Source: ZC4RG30 sp963812195
GTDB lineage: Bacteria; Pseudomonadota; Gammaproteobacteria; Steroidobacterales; Steroidobacteraceae
Direction of reading: 5' to 3'
Assembly (NCBI GenBank): GCA_963812195.1
Contig: CAWEUI010000001.1
Span: forward strand, 248,001 to 312,000
DNA length: 64,000 bases
This document shows positions 17,938 through 26,388 of the stretch, piece by piece. Position 1 is the stretch's first letter. Each line of letters begins with the position of its first letter. The translations under genes and the position numbers were made by a program. The notes beneath the pieces are model-generated. The model was not told the DNA's origin and made no database searches. It saw only the letters and a list, made by a program, of their open reading frames with translations.

Positions 17938-18837
17938 TCAACCGAACCGGCCGGTGATGTAGTCCTCGGTCAGCTTGTGACGGGGATTGGTGAAGATACG
18001 ATCGGTTTCACCGACCTCGATCAGGTACCCCAGGTGGAAGTAGGCGGTACGCTGCGAGACCCGCGCCGCCTGCTGCATCGAGTGCGTGACGATGACTATG
18101 GAATAGCTCTGGCGCAGCTCGTCGATCAGATCCTCGACCTTCGCCGTGGCGATGGGATCCAGCGCCGAGCACGGCTCATCCATGAGGATCACTTCCGGAT
18201 TCACCGCGATGGTGCGCGCGATGCACAGGCGCTGCTGCTGGCCGCCGGACAGGCCGGTTCCGGGCTTGTCCAGCCGGTCCTTGACCTCATCCCACAGGCC
18301 GGCGCGGCGCAGGCTCGTCGTGACAAGCTCATCCAGGTCCGTGCGATCTCTGGCCTGACCGTGCAGCCGCGGCCCGTAGGCGACGTTCTCGTAGATCGAT
18401 TTCGGAAAGGGATTGGGCTTCTGGAACACCATGCCCACCCGCTTGCGCAGCAGCACCGCATCCTGATGGCGCTCATACACATCGCGGCCATCGAGCGTGA
18501 TCCGGCCGGTGACGCGCGCGCCCGGAATCGTGTCGTTCATGCGGTTCAGGCAACGCAGGAACGTGGACTTGCCGCAGCCCGACGGGCCGATCATCGCCAG
18601 TACCTGGCCGCGGTCGATGTCGATGGTGACCTCGCGAATCGCCTGCTTTGCCCCGTACCAGACATTCACGCCACTGCACGAGAACACCGGATTCTCGACG
18701 GAGGTGGTGCCAACGGTACCGGCGAACGGCTGTTCGGTGTCGAACTCGACCTTCGCATTCGCGCCCAGACCGGTCTCCAGACGCCTGGCGGGACGCGCGG
18801 GTTGCTGTTCTTGCACGGGGCTGGCCTCGATGTTCAT
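17938..18837 (-). CDS. pstB: Phosphate ABC transporter ATP-binding protein PstB (copy 1)
   Basis: PstB drives phosphate import by the PstSCAB transporter. The 299-residue protein has an N-terminal extension of about 45 residues, the Walker A GPSGCGKSTFL, the PstB-typical VGMVFQKPNPFPKSIYENVA, the ABC signature LSGGQQQRLCIARTI and Walker B VILMDEPCSALDP. Start is ATG 18837 (MNIEASPVQEQQ); the frame is open to 19200 through the other pstB but without family match. A second complete PstB is encoded directly upstream. Confidence 0.93.
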   Translation of the reverse strand: MNIEASPVQEQQPARPARRLETGLGANAKVEFDTEQPFAGTVGTTSVENPVFSCSGVNVWYGAKQAIREVTIDIDRGQVLAMIGPSGCGKSTFLRCLNRMNDTIPGARVTGRITLDGRDVYERHQDAVLLRKRVGMVFQKPNPFPKSIYENVAYGPRLHGQARDRTDLDELVTTSLRRAGLWDEVKDRLDKPGTGLSGGQQQRLCIARTIAVNPEVILMDEPCSALDPIATAKVEDLIDELRQSYSIVIVTHSMQQAARVSQRTAYFHLGYLIEVGETDRIFTNPRHKLTEDYITGRFG

Positions 18838-18842
18838 GGATG

Positions 18843-19679
18843 CTACCCGAACCTTCCGGTGATGTAGTCGTCGGTGCGGCGATTCTTCGGGGCGGTGAAG
18901 ATCTGATCGGTCGGCCCGACCTCGACCAGTTCGCCCAGATACATGAACGCCGTGGTGTTGGAGACGCGGGCCGCCTGCTGCAGATTGTGCGTGACCACCG
19001 CGATGCAATACTTCTCGCGCAGGTTCTGCAGCGTCTCCTCGATTCGCAGCGTCGAAATCGGATCCAGGGCGGCAGTGGGCTCGTCGAAAAGGATCACTTC
19101 CGGCCTGGTGGCAATGGTCCGCGCCACGCACAGGCGTTGCTGCTGGCCGCCGGACAGTCCGCGACCGTCCTGGTGCAACACGTCCTTCACTTCGTCCCAC
19201 AGCGCGGCATCACGCAACGCCGCCTCGACCCGATTGTCCAGCTCCGCGCGCGGCAACCGCTGTGTGAGGCGCAGCCCGAACGCCGTGTTGTCGTAGATCG
19301 ACATCGGAAAGGGCGTGGGTTTCTGGAACACCATGCCCACCCGCGCCCGCAGGTTGGCCACGTCCAGCGACGGCGCCAGGATGTCCTGGCCATCCAGGCG
19401 AACGTCGCCCACCGCCCGGTGACCCGAATACAGCCCGTACATGCGATTGAACACGCGCAGCAGCGTGGACTTGCCGCAGCCGGAAGGCCCGATAAAGGCC
19501 GTGATGCTGCGATCGGCCAGTGTGAGATTGATGTTCTTCAGCGCCTGGACCTTGCCGTAGTAGAAGTCCAGATTCCGGGCCACGAACTTCTCGACGGGCG
19601 CATCGCCCGCGGCGCCCGCTTTCGCGACCCGTACTTCGCTCTGCGCCGGTGACGCAATCGCCTCTTCTCCGGAGCTCAT
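18843..19679 (-). CDS. pstB: Phosphate ABC transporter ATP-binding protein PstB (copy 2)
   Basis: A second full-length PstB of 278 residues. It has Walker A GPSGCGKSTLLRVF, the Q-loop segment VGMVFQKPTPFPMSIYDN, signature LSGGQQQRLCVARTI and Walker B VILFDEPTAALDP. Start ATG 19679 overlaps the pstA stop by four bases, so this copy is coupled to pstA, and copy 1 follows after five bases. The two differ clearly in sequence, so this is an old duplication, not an assembly repeat. A heterodimeric ATPase or alternative use is possible; both keep their catalytic motifs. Confidence 0.93.
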   Translation of the reverse strand: MSSGEEAIASPAQSEVRVAKAGAAGDAPVEKFVARNLDFYYGKVQALKNINLTLADRSITAFIGPSGCGKSTLLRVFNRMYGLYSGHRAVGDVRLDGQDILAPSLDVANLRARVGMVFQKPTPFPMSIYDNTAFGLRLTQRLPRAELDNRVEAALRDAALWDEVKDVLHQDGRGLSGGQQQRLCVARTIATRPEVILFDEPTAALDPISTLRIEETLQNLREKYCIAVVTHNLQQAARVSNTTAFMYLGELVEVGPTDQIFTAPKNRRTDDYITGRFG

Positions 19680-20530
19680 CGTCCCGCCTTGCCCGAGTGC
19701 AGCATCGAGACGATGACCCGCGCAACGATGCTCAGCATCAGGATGGTCAGCGTGATCAGCAACGCACCGGTCCAGGCCAGTTGCTGCCATCCTTCGTATG
19801 GGCTCAATGCGTACTTGAAGATCACCGCCGGCAGGCTCGACATCGGCGCGTTCAGATCACTGCTCCAGAACTGGTTGTCGAGCGCGGTGAACAGCAACGG
19901 CGCGGTCTCGCCACTCACGCGTGCGATGGCCAGCAGCAGCCCCGTGACGATGCCGCTGCGCGCGGCCGGGTACACCACGCCGAGGATGGTCCGCCACTGG
20001 TGGGCTCCAAGGGCGGTGGACGCATCCTTCATGCCCTGCGGCACCAGCCGCAGCATGTCCTCCGTGGTCCGCACCATCAGCGGGATCGCAATCATGCCCA
20101 GCGCCACGCCGCCGGCCCATGCCGAAAAGTGACCCATGGTCACCACCATCAACTCGTACACGAACAGGCCGACGATGATGGAAGGGGCCGACAGCAGCAC
20201 GTCGTTGATGAAACGGATGACGCTGCTGATGCGCGAATGCCGGCCGTATTCGGCCAGGTAGGTCCCCGCGAGAATCCCCACCGGTGCGCCGATCACGATC
20301 GCGATCAGCGTCATGACCACACTGCCGAAGATGGCGTTCAACAACCCGCCACCATCGCCCGGCGGGGGCGGCGTCATCTTCGTGAACACATCCAGCGACA
20401 GGCCGGAGAAGCCCTTCTTCACCAGGATCCACAGGATTGCCGCCAGGCCCAGCAACCCGATGGCGGTCGCCATCATCGCCAGGCCGATGGCCACGCCATT
20501 CTTGATCTTGCGATAAGTCAGGCGGTTCAT
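19676..20530 (-). CDS. pstA: Phosphate ABC transporter permease PstA
   Basis: PstA is one of the two membrane subunits of the phosphate importer. The 284-residue protein shows six hydrophobic segments (first around VAIGLAMMATAIGLLGLAAI) and the binding-protein-dependent transport loop that contacts the ATPase (ALGAHQWRTILGVVYPAARS). It overlaps pstC upstream and pstB downstream by four bases each (ATGA). Confidence 0.95.
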   Translation of the reverse strand: MNRLTYRKIKNGVAIGLAMMATAIGLLGLAAILWILVKKGFSGLSLDVFTKMTPPPPGDGGGLLNAIFGSVVMTLIAIVIGAPVGILAGTYLAEYGRHSRISSVIRFINDVLLSAPSIIVGLFVYELMVVTMGHFSAWAGGVALGMIAIPLMVRTTEDMLRLVPQGMKDASTALGAHQWRTILGVVYPAARSGIVTGLLLAIARVSGETAPLLFTALDNQFWSSDLNAPMSSLPAVIFKYALSPYEGWQQLAWTGALLITLTILMLSIVARVIVSMLHSGKAGR

Positions 20531-21489
20531 ATGCTGGATAGCGCCCGCCTGTCCAGCCGCATCAGCATGAAGCGCGCCGCGGCGATGACCGCAAACGTAA
20601 TCAGGAACAGCAACACGCCCAGGGCCACCAGTGAAGAGGTGTACAGGTCGCTGACCGCCTCGGTGAATTCGTTGGCGATGGCCGCGGAGATCGTGGTGCC
20701 GGGCGCCAGCAACGAGGCGGTGATGCGGTGCGCGTTGCCGATGACGAAGGTTACCGCCATGGTTTCACCCAGCGCGCGCCCCAGGCCCAGCATGATTCCG
20801 CCAACCATGCCTGCACGCGAGTGCGGCACGACCACATTCCAGATCACTTCCCACTTGGTGGCGCCCAGTCCGTATGCGGATTCCTTCAGCACATCCGGCA
20901 CGGTGTCGATGACATCGCGCATCACCGCGCAGATGAACGGCAGCACCATGATGGCCAGCACCAGACCCGCCGTCAGGATACCGATGCCGAACGGCGGACC
21001 CTGGAACAGCGGCCCGATGACCGGCAGCGTACCCACATGATCAATGAGCCATGGCTGCACGCTGTGCTGCAGGATGGGTGCGAGCAGGAACAGGCCCCAG
21101 ATGCCGAAGATGATGCTGGGCACCGCCGCGAGCAGTTCAATTGCCACGCCCACCGGGCGCTTGAGCCAGTTGGGCGCCATCTGGGTAAGGAAGATCGCAA
21201 TGCCGAAGCTCAGCGGCACGGCGATGACCATCGCGATCAGCGAGGTGACGACGGTGCCGTACACCGGCGCCAATGCGCCGAACTTCTCCGTGACCGGATT
21301 CCACGTCGCGGTCGTCAGGAATCCGAACTTGAATTTGGCCAGCGCGGGCCATGCGCCGTGGAACAGCGCAATCATCACGCCGCCCAGCAGGGCCAGCACC
21401 AGCAATGCCGCGAACAGGGTCGCGCCGTGAAACAGGCGCTCTCCAAGACGCTGCCGCGCCATGTGGCGCGTATCGATGACTGCGGCCAA
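20527..21489 (-). CDS. pstC: Phosphate ABC transporter permease PstC
   Basis: PstC pairs with PstA in the inner membrane. The 320-residue frame has six hydrophobic segments (first ATLFAALLVLALLGGVMIAL), and the ATPase-contact loop YGLGATKWEVIWNVVVPHSR. The start is uncertain: a TTG at 21489 has GAGGG eight bases upstream, whereas ATG 21462 (MARQRLGERLFHG) fits the family N-terminus better but has no ribosome-binding site. A stem-loop separates it from pstS. Confidence 0.93.
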   Translation of the reverse strand: MAAVIDTRHMARQRLGERLFHGATLFAALLVLALLGGVMIALFHGAWPALAKFKFGFLTTATWNPVTEKFGALAPVYGTVVTSLIAMVIAVPLSFGIAIFLTQMAPNWLKRPVGVAIELLAAVPSIIFGIWGLFLLAPILQHSVQPWLIDHVGTLPVIGPLFQGPPFGIGILTAGLVLAIMVLPFICAVMRDVIDTVPDVLKESAYGLGATKWEVIWNVVVPHSRAGMVGGIMLGLGRALGETMAVTFVIGNAHRITASLLAPGTTISAAIANEFTEAVSDLYTSSLVALGVLLFLITFAVIAAARFMLMRLDRRALSSI

Positions 21490-21520
21490 ACTAAAGACCC
21501 TCGCCCGCTACAGACGAAAT

Positions 21521-21551
21521 GCGACCGCCGGTCGGTGGTCCCGGCGGTCGC
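21521..21551 (-). promoter_or_regulatory. Stem-loop between pstS and pstC
   Basis: A perfect nine-pair stem (GCGACCGCC with GGCGGTCGC, 13-base loop) lies in the pstS-pstC gap. On the minus strand it is followed by ATTTCG and not by a T run, so it is a poor terminator. It more likely shields the 3' end of the pstS mRNA so that the binding protein is made in excess over the permeases. Confidence 0.6.
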
Positions 21552-21582
21552 CGCTGTGTGACTATCTTATCGCCAGAGCGCG

Positions 21583-22626
21583 CTACTTGACTACCGCACC
21601 GGCAGCGCCCTTGATGTCCTTCTTCCAGGTGCTGCGGATCATGTCCTCCACGTTCGCCGGCAGCGGCACGTAGTCAAGGCTCTTGGCCATGGCCGCACCG
21701 TTCTTGTAGCACCAGTCAAAGAATTTCAGGGCCGAGTTGGAATTGGCCACACTCTTGGGCTCACCGTACATGAGGATGAAGCTCGCGCCGGTGATCGGCC
21801 AGCTGCCGGCACCCGGCTGGTCGGTCAGGAGCAGATAGTAATTGGGCGCATGGGCCCAATCGGCATTCGCGGCCGCAGCCTGGAAGGCATCGGCATTCGG
21901 GCTCACCGTCTTGCCATCCCGGTTGACCAGCCTGGAGTACGTCATCTTGTTCTGCACGACGTAGGCGTATTCCACGTAGCCGATCGCGCCGCGCGTCTGC
22001 ACGGTCATGTTGGCCACGCCCTCATTGCCCTTGGCGCCAATGCCCACGGGCCACTGCACCGAAGTGTTGGCGCCGATCTCGCTCTTGAACTTCGCGCTCA
22101 CCTGCGACAGATAGGTCGAGAACAGGAAGTTCGTGCCGGATCCGTCGGAGCGATACACCGGCGCGATCGCCAGCGCCGGCAGGTTGAGCTTCGGGTTCAG
22201 CTTCTTGATGCGCGCATCGTTCCACTTGGTGATTTCGCCCATGTAGATGGCGGCCACGGTCGGGCCGTCGAGCACCATCGCGCCCGGCGCAAGGCCCGGC
22301 ACGTTCACCACCGGCACCGCGCCGCCGATGATCATCGGCCACTGCACCAGGCCGGCGCTCTGCACGTCCTCGGGCTTCAGCGGCATGTCCGAGGCGCCGA
22401 ACGTCACCGTCTTGGCCTTGATCTGCTTGATGCCGCCGCCGGAACCGATGGACTGGTAGTTGAGCCCGATGCCGGTCGCCTTCTTGTAGGCGTCCGCCCA
22501 CTTGGCATAGATCGGATACGGGAAGGTGGCGCCGGCGCCGGAGATGTCCGCGGCGGCCGCGCTGCCGATCAGCGCACCGGCGGCCACGGCCGCCAGCGCC
22601 ATACGCTTGATACTGGAGAATTTCAT
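21583..22626 (-). CDS. pstS: Periplasmic phosphate-binding protein PstS
   Basis: PstS captures phosphate for PstCAB. The 347-residue product has a signal peptide (MALAAVAAGALIGSAAAA, mature start DISGAGATFPYPIYAKW), the YQSIGSGGGIKQI phosphate loop and the conserved RSDGSGTNFLFSTYL motif. AGGAG precedes the ATG at 22626. As written an open frame joins it to the porin upstream, but the signal peptide and ribosome-binding site show that translation starts here. Confidence 0.96.
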   Translation of the reverse strand: MKFSSIKRMALAAVAAGALIGSAAAADISGAGATFPYPIYAKWADAYKKATGIGLNYQSIGSGGGIKQIKAKTVTFGASDMPLKPEDVQSAGLVQWPMIIGGAVPVVNVPGLAPGAMVLDGPTVAAIYMGEITKWNDARIKKLNPKLNLPALAIAPVYRSDGSGTNFLFSTYLSQVSAKFKSEIGANTSVQWPVGIGAKGNEGVANMTVQTRGAIGYVEYAYVVQNKMTYSRLVNRDGKTVSPNADAFQAAAANADWAHAPNYYLLLTDQPGAGSWPITGASFILMYGEPKSVANSNSALKFFDWCYKNGAAMAKSLDYVPLPANVEDMIRSTWKKDIKGAAGAVVK

Positions 22627-22655
22627 TTGCACTGCTCCTGCTTGAATGGTTGGGA

Positions 22656-23679
22656 TCAGAAGGCCCACTGGCCCCACACGCCGAACTCGTCGAGCTTCGG
22701 CGGACCCGCCGGGCTGCTTGACCTTGTCGTGCTTGTATGCCACCGCGATGTCCACACCCTTGCGCGCATGGGCCACGAAGCCGGCGTTGAAGTACTGATC
22801 CTTCATGTCCGGATTCAGATCCTTGCTGGGCTTGGTCTGGTCGGCGCGGGCGAACACGCCCCACATCGGGCTGAAGTCATAGGAAGCCCAGACCGAATAG
22901 CCGTCGGCCTTGTCGCTGGCCAGGGACGTCACCGTGGTCCAGTTCTTGGCGGTGAAGTATTCGGCGCCCACGCGCACGCCGTTGTTCACGTATGCCACCA
23001 GGGCATCGAAGCGGTTGGCGGTATGCTCGGCCGACGAATTCTGCGTTTCCTTGCCGAGCTTGCCCGAGTACACGCCGGCGGCGACGGTCAGGCCGTCGAT
23101 CGGTGTGATCGAAATACGCCCCTCCACGTCCATGCTCTTGCTGCGCAGCGGCTTCTTGTAGCCGGCACCGTTAACCACGGATACCGCGTAGTTGAACATC
23201 CCGCCGCTCTTGCCACTCAGGTGCAGACCCCAGTCGGCCGAGGTGCCGAAGTGGCCGCGATCGATCAGCACGTTCTCGAGGAAGCGATAGCCATACAGGC
23301 CTTCCGCGAACGGCACCCACGGCAGGTCCGTGGAGCCGGCGCGCAGCACCAGGGCGTCGGAGAACTTCGCCTGCAGGTAGGCCTTCTTGATGTACAGCTC
23401 GGTGGCACCCACCGCGCTGGAATACTGCATGTCGGTGGTCACGTTCACGGACCAGATGTCACCGAAACCGTGATCGAAGGTGAGGTAGACGCGCTTCAGG
23501 TCATAGCCGATGCCGCTGGCATCCGTCTTGTTGCCGGCCGCGTCCTTCGCCGAAATGGAAGTGAGATCGGCATAGACCTTGCCGCCGACCTTCGTACTCT
23601 CGTCCGCCCGGGCAGACGCGGCGCCCAGCAGCGAAGCCACGCCAACGGCAACGCAGGGCACGAGAACTTTCTTGAACAT
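22656..23679 (-). pseudogene. Phosphate-selective porin (OprP/OprO-like), 3' frame break
   Basis: An outer-membrane porin ahead of the Pst transporter, presumably the phosphate entry channel. It has a signal peptide (LVPCVAVGVASLLGAASARA), alternating beta strands with aromatic girdles (LKRVYLTFDHGFGDIWSVNV) and a family-like start MFKKVLVPCVA with GGAG upstream of ATG 23679. Removing one base near 22699 restores the typical ending KLDEFGVWGQWAF and a stop at 22656-22658 (340 residues); as written the frame runs on into pstS. Most likely a sequencing insertion. It is the first gene after the triple Pho box. Confidence 0.82.
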
Positions 23680-23784
23680 GGATGACTCCATTTTGGTGAT
23701 GTTTGCGATCTATCTGTTGACTTGAGCCGACGCGCCCGCCCTGATCTGTCATGCGAACGTAATGCGCTTCGACTGCGGTATTGG

Positions 23785-23813
23785 ATAACAGCGATATGAA
23801 GGTCTGATGACAG
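23785..23813 (-). promoter_or_regulatory. Triple Pho box upstream of porin-pst operon
   Basis: On the minus strand three seven-base direct repeats, CTGTCAT, CCTTCAT and CTGTTAT, are spaced exactly four bases apart (11-bp period), the layout bound by PhoB dimers. The box ends 105 bases before the porin ATG. A clear -10 is not obvious; TATCCA or CAATAC just downstream are candidates. Confidence 0.75.
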
Positions 23814-23947
23814 TGTCGTCCGGGCCACGCATCCGCCGACTGCGGGCCGGCAGCCACGCCCTCCCGGCGCGGCCCCGCGCACGGCACTTGAAGCAGGGGC
23901 CGCGCTTGCTCAAACTGCGCGCCAGAGCCGCCCCTGGAACCACTACG

Positions 23948-25091
23948 TTGCAGAATTCCCACACCCTGGCATTGACCCAGGAGCTGATTTCCCGCGCCTC
24001 CGTGACTCCTGTGGACGGAGGTTGCCAGCAGCTCATGACCGAGCGCCTTGCGGCGGCCGGCTTCACCGTCGAGCGGATGAATTTCGGCAACGTGGAGAAC
24101 TTCTGGGCCACGCATGGCTCCGGCGGCCCGGTGCTGTGCTTCGCCGGGCACACCGATGTGGTCCCCACCGGACCGCTGGAGGAATGGCGGACCGAACCGT
24201 TCAAGCCGACCATCCGCGACGGCCGCCTGTTCGGGCGGGGGGCCGCCGACATGAAGAGCGGTCTCGCCGCCATGCTGACGGCCGCCGAGGCATTCCTGGC
24301 CGGAGCACGGGGATCATCCGGGGACCATTGCCTTCCTGATCACCAGCGACGAGGAAGGCCCGTCGGTGGACGGCACCAAGCGCGTGGTCGAGGAACTGGG
24401 CAAGCGCGGCACCCGCATCGACTGGTGCATCGTGGGCGAACCCTCCAGCGAGAAGCGCGCCGGGGACACGATCAAGATCGGTCGCAGGGGTTCGTACAGC
24501 GGCCGGCTAACCGTGCAGGGCGTGCAGGGCCATGTCGCCTACCCGCAGCTGGCCACCAACCCGGTCCATATGCTGGCTCCGGCGCTGGCCGAGCTCACCG
24601 CGCATGTCTGGGACCAGGGCAACGCGCATTTCCAGCCCACCAGCTTCCAGATCTCAAACCTCAACGCCGGCACCGGTGCGCCCAACGTCATTCCGGGCGA
24701 GCTCAAGGCGCGCTTCAACATCCGCTACAACACCGAGCAGACACAGGAGAGGCTGCGCAGCACCGTCGAGGGCATCCTCGACCGGCACGGCGTGCGCTAC
24801 ACCATCGACTGGTATGTCTCGGGTGAGCCGTTCTATACCCCGCCGGGCAGGCTCTCCGAGGGTGTGTGCGCAGCCGTGGAGAAGGTCACCGGATCACGCC
24901 CGTCGCTGTCCACCGGTGGCGGCACCTCCGACGGGCGCTTCATCGCCACCATGGGCGCGCAGGTCGTGGAACTGGGCGTGGTCAACGCCACGATCCACAA
25001 GGTCAATGAATCAGTCGGCGTGGAGGAGATAGACGCGCTGCACGCCATGTACCTGGAAACACTGCGCCAGCTGTTTGCCGCCGGCGCGTGA
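23948..25091 (+). pseudogene. dapE: Succinyl-diaminopimelate desuccinylase DapE, frame break
   Basis: DapE removes succinate from N-succinyl-diaminopimelate, the next succinylase-branch step after DapC. It is a di-zinc M20 peptidase-fold enzyme: FAGHTDVVPTGP holds the first metal ligand and GRGAADMKSGLAAML the shared Asp. The second half (TSDEEGPSVDGTKRV and later VVELGVVNATIHKVNE) is in another frame; removing one base near 24308-24314 joins them as HPGTIAFLITSDEEGP into 380 residues. The start is probably TTG 23948 (MQNSHTLALTQELISRAS), with a weak ribosome-binding site. The enzyme is normally essential, so a sequencing insertion is the best explanation. It is separated from dapC-dapD by the pst operon. 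Confidence 0.85.
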
Positions 25092-25100
25092 TTGCGTACT

Positions 25101-25625
25101 TCAGGGATGCGACCAGGCGGTCAGCTTCGGCCGCCAGGTGGCCAGCACGCCCAGCACTGTCAGCAGCAGCACGCACAGCAGTACCCAGCCGGGCATCGAC
25201 AGGCCGAACAGCTCCCAGGTGATCTTTGCGCACTCGCCGGAACCGGTCAGCACCTTGCGCAGTACCTCGGTGAGCGGGAACACATCCAGCATGTAATCCA
25301 GCGAAGCGCCGCATGCCGCCACCGTGCCTTCCGGTTGCGACTGGATATACAGATGGCGCGCCGAAACCCCCATGCCGGCAAGCCCCACCAGCGCGATCAG
25401 CAGCGCGGAAAGATTCCCGAGAATGCGCCAGCGTTGCGGGACGGCGGCCGCCAGCAACAGCGCCACGCCCAGCCCCACGACCGCGACGCGCTGGAAGATG
25501 CACAGCGGGCACGGTTCGAGCAGCTCGTGAAACTGCACATACAGCGCATAGCCGAACATCGCGAAGCACGCCAGGCCCAGCAGCACGGTAACAAGGCGCC
25601 GCCGCCCTCGCAGAACACCGAGCAT
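25101..25625 (-). CDS. dsbB: Disulfide-bond oxidoreductase DsbB
   Basis: DsbB reoxidises DsbA and passes electrons to ubiquinone in the inner membrane. The 174-residue protein has four hydrophobic segments, the first periplasmic cysteine pair CPLC (Cys39 and Cys42) and the second pair Cys105 and Cys132 in the loop between helices three and four. The quinone-site region after CPLCIFQR is conserved. It begins three bases after phoU copy 2 and probably shares its transcript; an association of dsbB with the pho genes is not usual. Confidence 0.93.
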   Translation of the reverse strand: MLGVLRGRRRLVTVLLGLACFAMFGYALYVQFHELLEPCPLCIFQRVAVVGLGVALLLAAAVPQRWRILGNLSALLIALVGLAGMGVSARHLYIQSQPEGTVAACGASLDYMLDVFPLTEVLRKVLTGSGECAKITWELFGLSMPGWVLLCVLLLTVLGVLATWRPKLTAWSHP

Positions 25626-25628
25626 GGG

Positions 25629-26363
25629 CTACTTGCCCCTGACGCGCACGGAATCGTGCAGTGCCTGTTCCACGTCCTCCAGGCGCGTGTGGCGCACGTC
25701 CTTGCCGTGCACCATGTAGATCACGTACTCGCAGATATTCTTGGAGTGATCGCCCACCCGCTCCAGCGCACGCACGATCCACATCACGTCCAGGGCGCGA
25801 CGGATGCTGCGCGGGTCCTCCATCATGAAGGTGATGGCCTGGCGCTGGATGGCCTCGTACTCCTCGTCGACCATCCGGTCGCGGCGGGCCACCTGCACGG
25901 CCGCGCTGGCATCCAGCCGCGCGAACGCGTCCAGCGCATCACGCAGCATCTCGCCCACCAGCCGGCTCATGTGCTTGATCTCGCGGTACTTGTTCTCCGG
26001 CCGCTCCATCGACGCCAGGCGTGCGGCGATGCTGCCGATCTTCTCGCCTTCATCACCGATGCGTTCCAGATCGGTGATGGTCTTGATGATGGCAACTATC
26101 AGGCGCAGGTCGCCGGCGGCCGGCGCCCGCGTGGCAAGGATGCGGCTGCACTCCTCATCGATGGCCACCTCCATGGCATTGACTGCCAGATCATCGGTGG
26201 AAACCGACTGGCCGAGCGTGCTGTCGCCTTCCATCAGGGCACTGATGGATTTGGCCAGCAGCGCCTCGACCAGGCCTCCCATGGCCAGAACACGGGCGCG
26301 GATCTTTTCCAGATCCTCGTTGTAGCGCCGGGAAATGTGATGCGAAAGATCCGCTGTTTCCAT
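25629..26363 (-). CDS. phoU: Phosphate signalling protein PhoU (copy 2)
   Basis: An intact 244-residue PhoU encoded directly after phoR. It starts METADLSHHISRRYNEDLEK and has two three-helix bundles with the metal-site motifs DLERIGDEGEKIG and ALERVGDHSKNICEY. The ATG at 26363 is used; the open frame to 26684 overlaps phoR. It is clearly different from copy 1 in the pst operon, so the genome carries two PhoU proteins, one by the transporter and one by the sensor kinase. Confidence 0.95.
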   Translation of the reverse strand: METADLSHHISRRYNEDLEKIRARVLAMGGLVEALLAKSISALMEGDSTLGQSVSTDDLAVNAMEVAIDEECSRILATRAPAAGDLRLIVAIIKTITDLERIGDEGEKIGSIAARLASMERPENKYREIKHMSRLVGEMLRDALDAFARLDASAAVQVARRDRMVDEEYEAIQRQAITFMMEDPRSIRRALDVMWIVRALERVGDHSKNICEYVIYMVHGKDVRHTRLEDVEQALHDSVRVRGK

Positions 26364-26388
26364 GGCTTGCCTGTGGTCCTGCGACGGG

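Noticed and set aside
21583..23691. A single porin-binding-protein fusion
   Set aside because: Internal signal peptide and ribosome-binding site of PstS, and a family-typical porin ending in the other frame.
23746..23763. A plus-strand Pho box before dapE (CTGTCAT, four bases, ACGTAAT)
   Set aside because: The second unit matches only four of seven positions and dapE is not expected in the Pho regulon; kept only as a possible half-site.
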